From Pseudomonadota bacterium (GTDB lineage: Bacteria > Pseudomonadota > Gammaproteobacteria > Xanthomonadales > Rhodanobacteraceae), in the NCBI GenBank assembly GCA_018240565.1, contig JAFEFO010000018.1, positions 22,264-86,263 of the forward strand: a stretch of DNA of 64,000 bases, in the 5' to 3' direction. This document shows, one piece after another, positions 59,282-64,000 of this stretch; position 1 is the stretch's first letter, and the number at the start of each line of letters is the position of its first letter. The translations under genes were made by a program, and so were the position numbers. The notes under the pieces are model-generated. The model ran no database searches and was not told where the DNA came from. It saw only the letters and a program-made list of their open reading frames with translations.

Positions 59282-62200
59282 GGCCGCATCGCCAGCGTGC
59301 GCAACAGGTTTTGCGCGGCGCCCAGGCGTTCGGCCGCGCCGGGCAGGGGCATGCGGATCTTGAGTTTGTCCTGGCCATCCAGCGCATAGGTTTTCGGTTG
59401 CGTCTGGATCAGTTTGATCACCGTCATCGGTTCGATCGGCGGATCGGGTCGGAACACGATGCGCCCGCCGTTTTCGCCAAGTTCGAGCTTGCGGATGCCG
59501 AGCGCGTTCGCGCCGAGTTTCAAGGCGGCCGCCGCGAACAGGTTCTTGACGCTATCCGGAAGTAATCCGAATCTGTCGATCATCTCCACTTGCAGTTCGC
59601 GCAGCGCGTCCGTGTCGCGCGCGCTGGCGATGCGCTTGTACAAGGTCAGGCGCGCGTGCACGTCGGCGAGGTAATCGTCCGGAATCAGCGCGGGTATGTG
59701 CAGTTCGACTTCGGCATCTTCATCGCTGGTCAGGTCGAAATCCGGCACCTTGCCCGATTTGAGCGCGCGCACGGCGCGGTCGAGAAGTTCCGAGTACAAG
59801 GCGAATCCGACTTCCTCGATCTGGCCGCTTTGTTCCTCGCCGAGCAGTTCGCCCGCGCCGCGGATTTCCAGATCGTGCGTGGCCAGCGTGAAGCCGGCGC
59901 CGAGCTCTTCCATGCCGGCGATGGCGTCGAGGCGCTTTTCGGCGTCCGCGGTGAGCGCGCGCTTGTCGGGCACGATCAAGTAGGCATAGGCGCGATGGTG
60001 CGAGCGGCCGACGCGGCCGCGCAACTGGTGCAATTGCGCGAGTCCAAAGCGATCGGCGCGATCGATCAGGATGGTGTTCGCGCTCGGTACGTCGATGCCC
60101 GATTCGATGATCGTGGTACACACCAGCACATTGAAACGCTGGCGGTAGAAGTCGAGCATGACCTGTTCGAGTTCGCGCTCGGGCATCTGGCCATGGGCGA
60201 TGCGGATGCGCGCGTCGGGAATGAGTTCACCCAAATCGCGCGCAGTGCGTTCGATGCTGTCCACCGCATTGTGCAAAAAGTATACCTGGCCACCACGGCC
60301 GAGTTCGCGCTGGAATGCTTCGCGCACCGTGGCCGGATCGTAGGGCGTGACAAACGTCTTCACCGCCAGCCGATGCTCCGGCGGCGTGGCGATGATTGAA
60401 AGATCGCGCAGGCCGGCCATGGCCATGTTCAGCGTGCGCGGAATCGGCGTTGCCGTGAGCGTGAGCAGATCCACTTCGGCGCGCAGTTTCTTCAGCGCCT
60501 CCTTGTGGCGCACGCCGAAACGGTGTTCCTCGTCGACGATGACTAACCCCAAGTCCTTGAACTTCACGTCCGCTTGCAGCAGCCGGTGCGTGCCGATCAT
60601 CACGTCGATCCTGCCATCGCGCAGTTTGGCCAGCGCTTCGTCGGTTTCCTTCTTCGACTTGAAGCGCGAGATCACCTCCACGCGCACCGGCCAATCGGCG
60701 AAACGATCACGGAAATTCTGGTAGTGCTGCTGCGCGAGCAGGGTGGTCGGCACCAGCACGGCGACCTGCTTGCCGGCGGTCGCGGCGACGAAGGCCGCGC
60801 GCAGCGCGACTTCGGTCTTGCCGAAACCGACATCGCCGCAGACCACGCGATCCATCGCCTTGCCGGAGGCGAGATCGGCGATCACCGCGTCAATCGCCTG
60901 CAGCTGGTCCGGCGTTTCTTCGAACGGAAACGTGGCGGCGAATTGTGCGTAAAGCGCGCGGTCGTAGACCAGCGCATGGCCCTGGCGCGCTTCGCGTTGG
61001 GCGTACAACGCCAGCAGTTCTGCGGCGGCGTCGCGCACTTTCTGCGCGGCCTTGCGCTTGGCGCGCTCCCAGGCGTTGCCGCCGAGCGCGTGCAAGGGCG
61101 CGAGTTCCGGAGCCGTTCCGGAGTAGCGCGATACCAGATGCAACTGCGCGACCGGCACGTAGAGCTTGTCGGCATCGGCATATTCGATGGCAAGGAATTC
61201 GCCGCCGCCGCCGAGATCGAGTTTCACCAGACCTTGATAGCGGCCGACGCCGTGATCCACGTGCACGATCGGCGCACCGATGGCCAGTTCCGACAGGTCG
61301 CGCAGCACGGCTTCCGGATCGCGCGCCGCCGCCTTGCGCCGCCGCGTCTGGCGCGCGCGTTCGCCGAGCAATTGGCGTTCGGTGAGAACCGTGATCGGCG
61401 GGTCGGCAAGTACGAATCCGTCGTCGAATGCGGCAACCCCGATTGCAAGCTTCGCCGTGCCAGAGAGGAATTCCTGCCAGGAGGCGACGGCTTGCGGGCG
61501 CAACTCCGCCGGCGCCAGTTGCTCGATCAACGCTTCGCGGCGTCCGGCCGAATCGGCGGCGATCAGCACACGTCCGTCGTAGCCGTCGAGGAATCGTTTG
61601 AGTTCCGCACCGGGTGGCTGGTTGCGATGATTGATCGGCAGGTCGGGCGCTGTCCTTGCACCAGGATCGACGGCGTGCTCGTTCGTTCCCGGTGCGACGA
61701 ATTCGATGCGCAATTGCCGGTTCAACTGCTCGCGCAAGCGATCCGGCGGCAGATACAGTTCCGCCACCGGCAGGATCGGCCGTTCGATGTCGTGCGCGCG
61801 GCTGTCGTAGCGCTGCAGCGCCTGCGTCCAGAATGCATCGGCCGCTCCGAGCGTGTTCTCGGCGAGCACGAACAGCGGATTCGCGCCGAGATAGTCGAAC
61901 AGCGTTTCGGTCTGGTCGAAGAACAGCGGCAGGTAGTACTCGATGCCGGCTGGCGTCGCGCCTTCCTTCAGGTCCTGGTACAGCGGGCAATGGCGTGGAT
62001 CGATGGGAAAGCGCTCGCGCAACGTGTTGCGAAACGCCCTGGTCGATGCGTCGGTGAGCGGAAATTCGCGCGCCGGCAACAATTCCACTTTATTGAACTT
62101 GTGCAGGGATCGCTGCGTTTCCGGATCGAAACTGCGGATCGAATCGATCTCGCGGTCGAAGAGTTCGATGCGGTACGGCTCGGCCGATCCCATCGGAAAA

Positions 62201-62748
62201 ATGTCGATCAGCGCGCCGCGCACGGCGAAGTCGCCGGGCTCGGCCACTTGCGGCACGTTGCGGTAACCGGCGGCCTGCAAACGCTGCTGTTCCGCACCCA
62301 GGTCCAGGTGCTGGTGCAATTCCAGCAGCAGGCTCGACCCGCCAATGAACGCGCGCGGCGCGAGGCGTTGCATCAGCGTTGCGGCCGGTACCACGAGCAC
62401 GCCACGCGTTATCGATGGCAGCCGGTACAGCGCGGCAATGCGCTGCGAGACGATCTGCGGATGCGGCGCGAACAGGTCGTAGGGCAGGGTCTCCCAATCC
62501 GGAAAATGCAGGACGTCAAGATCTGCGCCGGAGAAAATCCGCAAATCCGCTTCAAGCGCGTGCGCGGCGTGCGTGTCGCGCGTGACGGCGACGACGATGC
62601 CGGCATGGCGGCGCGCGGCCTGCGCGATCGCCAATGCGGCGGCGCTGCCGGGCGGCGTGTTCCAGAAGGCGCGGAGTTTTGCGTCGCGCGGCAGGGGAGC
62701 GTCGAACAAGTGCATGCGTGTCGCCAACAAAGACAGCGCCGAAAGCAC
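59278..62748 (-). CDS. mfd: transcription-repair coupling factor
   Basis: A 1156-aa protein that removes RNA polymerase stalled at DNA damage and recruits UvrA. It has the N-terminal UvrB-like region, the RNAP-interaction domain (around EYADADKLYVPVAQLHLVSR), and SF2 translocase motifs: GDVGFGKTEVA, VLVPTTLLAQQHYQNF, VDEEHRFGVRHKE and TATPIPRTLNMAM. The C-terminal TRCF domain closes the protein. The start GTG 62748 is uncertain; ATG 62715 (MHLFDAPLPRDAK) is an alternative. DUF167 follows. Confidence 0.96.
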   Translation of the reverse strand: MLSALSLLATRMHLFDAPLPRDAKLRAFWNTPPGSAAALAIAQAARRHAGIVVAVTRDTHAAHALEADLRIFSGADLDVLHFPDWETLPYDLFAPHPQIVSQRIAALYRLPSITRGVLVVPAATLMQRLAPRAFIGGSSLLLELHQHLDLGAEQQRLQAAGYRNVPQVAEPGDFAVRGALIDIFPMGSAEPYRIELFDREIDSIRSFDPETQRSLHKFNKVELLPAREFPLTDASTRAFRNTLRERFPIDPRHCPLYQDLKEGATPAGIEYYLPLFFDQTETLFDYLGANPLFVLAENTLGAADAFWTQALQRYDSRAHDIERPILPVAELYLPPDRLREQLNRQLRIEFVAPGTNEHAVDPGARTAPDLPINHRNQPPGAELKRFLDGYDGRVLIAADSAGRREALIEQLAPAELRPQAVASWQEFLSGTAKLAIGVAAFDDGFVLADPPITVLTERQLLGERARQTRRRKAAARDPEAVLRDLSELAIGAPIVHVDHGVGRYQGLVKLDLGGGGEFLAIEYADADKLYVPVAQLHLVSRYSGTAPELAPLHALGGNAWERAKRKAAQKVRDAAAELLALYAQREARQGHALVYDRALYAQFAATFPFEETPDQLQAIDAVIADLASGKAMDRVVCGDVGFGKTEVALRAAFVAATAGKQVAVLVPTTLLAQQHYQNFRDRFADWPVRVEVISRFKSKKETDEALAKLRDGRIDVMIGTHRLLQADVKFKDLGLVIVDEEHRFGVRHKEALKKLRAEVDLLTLTATPIPRTLNMAMAGLRDLSIIATPPEHRLAVKTFVTPYDPATVREAFQRELGRGGQVYFLHNAVDSIERTARDLGELIPDARIRIAHGQMPERELEQVMLDFYRQRFNVLVCTTIIESGIDVPSANTILIDRADRFGLAQLHQLRGRVGRSHHRAYAYLIVPDKRALTADAEKRLDAIAGMEELGAGFTLATHDLEIRGAGELLGEEQSGQIEEVGFALYSELLDRAVRALKSGKVPDFDLTSDEDAEVELHIPALIPDDYLADVHARLTLYKRIASARDTDALRELQVEMIDRFGLLPDSVKNLFAAAALKLGANALGIRKLELGENGGRIVFRPDPPIEPMTVIKLIQTQPKTYALDGQDKLKIRMPLPGAAERLGAAQNLLRTLAMRP

Positions 62749-62904
62749 TGCTGTGCCCGGCGCGGGATGCGCAGTTTAACGCGTCGCAAGCGCGCACGCC
62801 TCGCCATGACTTCCGGCAGGGTCGCGGCGGACTTCACAAGTCTTTACGCAGCGAGGCGTGCGAGCGCGCGATAATCGCGGGCTGGAACGCACTACGGAAG
62901 AGCC

Positions 62905-64000
62905 ATGCCGGATCGAAGGATGCATCGCCTGTGGCCGCTTGCGGTCTGCGCCGCACTGGCGGCCTGTGCGGACAAGGCGCCGCCATCGACGCCCGCGCCG
63001 GTGCCGGTGGAAACCGCGCTCGTCGCGCAAAAGGCCATGCCCGAACTCGTGCACGCCGTGGGCACGGTCGAGGCCATCGACAGTGTCGCGGTGCGCACCC
63101 AGGTCGATGGCGAATTGCTGGCCGCGCAGGTCAGGGACGGCGAGAACGTCAAGAAAGGCCAGCCGCTGTTCACGATCGATCCGCGCCCGGCGCATGCCGC
63201 GCTGGCGCAGGCACAGGCCGCATTGGCCCGCGACATCGCCGCGCGCGATCTCGCCCACGCGCAAGTCGTGCGCTATGCGCCGGTGGCGAAGAAGGGCTTC
63301 ATTTCCGCCGACCAGATGCAGCAGTACGTGACGGCGGAAGAAGCCGCAGCGGCGAGCGTGAAGGTCGATCAGGCGAATGTCGAAGCGGCGCAACTCACCC
63401 TGGGCTATACGACGATCGCCGCGCCGATCGAGGGCCGCGCCGGACGCATCCTGGTGCAGCCGGGCAATGTGGTGAAGACCACCGATGCGGATCCGCTGCT
63501 CGTGATCAACCGCATCACGCCGATCTACGTGAACTTTGCCGTGCCCGGCCGCTACGTTGATCGCGTGCGCGCGGCGCAGGCAAAAGGTGCACTCGCCGTG
63601 CAGGCCAGCGGCGACGGTTTCGCCGCGGCGGTCGAAGGCCGGCTTGCGTTCGTGGACAACGCGGTGGATCCGGCCACCAACACCATCAAGCTGCGCGGCG
63701 AATTCGCCAATGCGAACCAGGCGCTGTGGCCCGGGCAGTTCGTCAACATCACGCTGACGCTGGGCAGCGAGGCGAACGCGCTGGCCATTCCCGATGCAGC
63801 GGTCAAGGCGGGACCGGACGGCAACTACGTGTTCGTGATCAAGGCCGATGGCACCGCCGAGCAGCGTGGCGTGACGGTTGCGCGCGACGTGAACGGCGAA
63901 GCCGTGGTCGCGAGCGGTTTGAGCGTTGGCGAAACGGTGGTGACGGACGGCCAGTCGCGCCTGGCCGACGGCACGCCGGTGCGCATCGCGCAAGCGGCGA
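62905..64000 (+). CDS. RND efflux periplasmic adaptor lipoprotein (partial, runs off the right edge)
   Basis: At least 365 aa of a membrane fusion protein (HlyD/AcrA family). A lipoprotein signal with lipobox LAAC (acylated C21) is followed by the barrel-sandwich hybrid halves: VAVRTQVDGELLAAQVRDGE (about 60-79) and TTIAAPIEGRAGRILVQPG. An alpha-helical hairpin of about 65 residues lies between them. The C-terminal beta-barrel continues to the window edge. GGAAG lies before ATG 62905; GATAAT near 62869 is a possible -10. The RND pump and outer-membrane partner would lie to the right. Confidence 0.92.
   Translation, partial: MPDRRMHRLWPLAVCAALAACADKAPPSTPAPVPVETALVAQKAMPELVHAVGTVEAIDSVAVRTQVDGELLAAQVRDGENVKKGQPLFTIDPRPAHAALAQAQAALARDIAARDLAHAQVVRYAPVAKKGFISADQMQQYVTAEEAAAASVKVDQANVEAAQLTLGYTTIAAPIEGRAGRILVQPGNVVKTTDADPLLVINRITPIYVNFAVPGRYVDRVRAAQAKGALAVQASGDGFAAAVEGRLAFVDNAVDPATNTIKLRGEFANANQALWPGQFVNITLTLGSEANALAIPDAAVKAGPDGNYVFVIKADGTAEQRGVTVARDVNGEAVVASGLSVGETVVTDGQSRLADGTPVRIAQAA

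Overview
The window is a contiguous stretch of GC-rich bacterial chromosome, densely coding on both strands. Gene content and order (complete complex II operon, lolC/lolD, comEC, recC-recB-recD, exbB-exbD-msbA-lpxK, FHA-GGDEF and GGDEF/EAL proteins, oligoribonuclease, EpmA, RND adaptor) point to a gammaproteobacterium of the Xanthomonadales, probably near Rhodanobacteraceae. That placement is inference from gene content. No prophage, transposase, integrase or CRISPR array was seen.

Layout. 1-4162 (minus): asnS, a small acidic protein, an SDR with an atypical active site, then the first 534 codons of dnaE, which runs off the left edge. 4244-5958: an IscA/ErpA-type Fe-S carrier, tRNA-Thr(CGT), tRNA-Val(CAC), an unknown Lys-tailed protein and a cold-shock protein. 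6022-9311: two divergent pirins, a short class II c-type cytochrome and an FHA-GGDEF protein. 9308-14400: a membrane Ser/Thr kinase with TPRs, tcdA, a TatD nuclease, a glycine-zipper lipoprotein and a SleB-type hydrolase. 14401-14877 is the only gene-free stretch above 300 bp. 14878-16471 (minus): a PhnD-like binding protein and ygfZ. 16560-21349: a complex II operon carrying an SDHAF4-like gene, sdhC, sdhD, sdhA, sdhB, a MAPEG gene, sdhE and a ygfX-like gene. 21401-27194: an outer-membrane barrel, then lolC, a GNAT acetyltransferase, lolD and comEC. 27232-35866: recC-recB-recD with start/stop overlaps. 35841-37259 (minus): a secreted beta-helix protein. 37443-41287: exbB-exbD-msbA-lpxK. 41518-46987: an Mg2+-type P-ATPase behind a long structured leader, a CPA2 antiporter and a WS/DGAT acyltransferase. 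46991-52503: an MFS exporter, a repeat protein, ligA and epmA. 52507-64000: a DUF2461 protein, sbcB, a secreted cupredoxin, a REC-REC-PAS-GGDEF-EAL protein, orn, a YggU-family protein, mfd and the start of an RND adaptor lipoprotein.

How the genes work together. Complex II biogenesis is gathered in one place: both flavinylation/assembly factors (SDHAF4-like and SdhE) share an operon with the structural genes, and the Fe-S maintenance factor ygfZ is fired from an overlapping divergent promoter. DNA repair and recombination are heavily represented (RecBCD, SbcB, LigA, Mfd, DnaE). Envelope biogenesis appears in LolC/D, MsbA and LpxK. Cyclic-di-GMP turnover appears in two diguanylate cyclase-type proteins, one of them beside orn, whose product clears pGpG.

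Most of the window is ordinary housekeeping DNA. The items most worth a second look are: the complex II assembly cluster with a gene too short for routine calling; a family of paired palindromic repeats, one copy lying between sdhA and sdhB; a shared C-terminal domain on two unrelated secreted proteins; a roughly 200-nt structured leader before the P-type ATPase; a GNAT gene nested between lolC and lolD; and a recurrent TANNNT box placed so close to start codons that leaderless transcription is likely. Nothing here is a clearly new multi-gene system.
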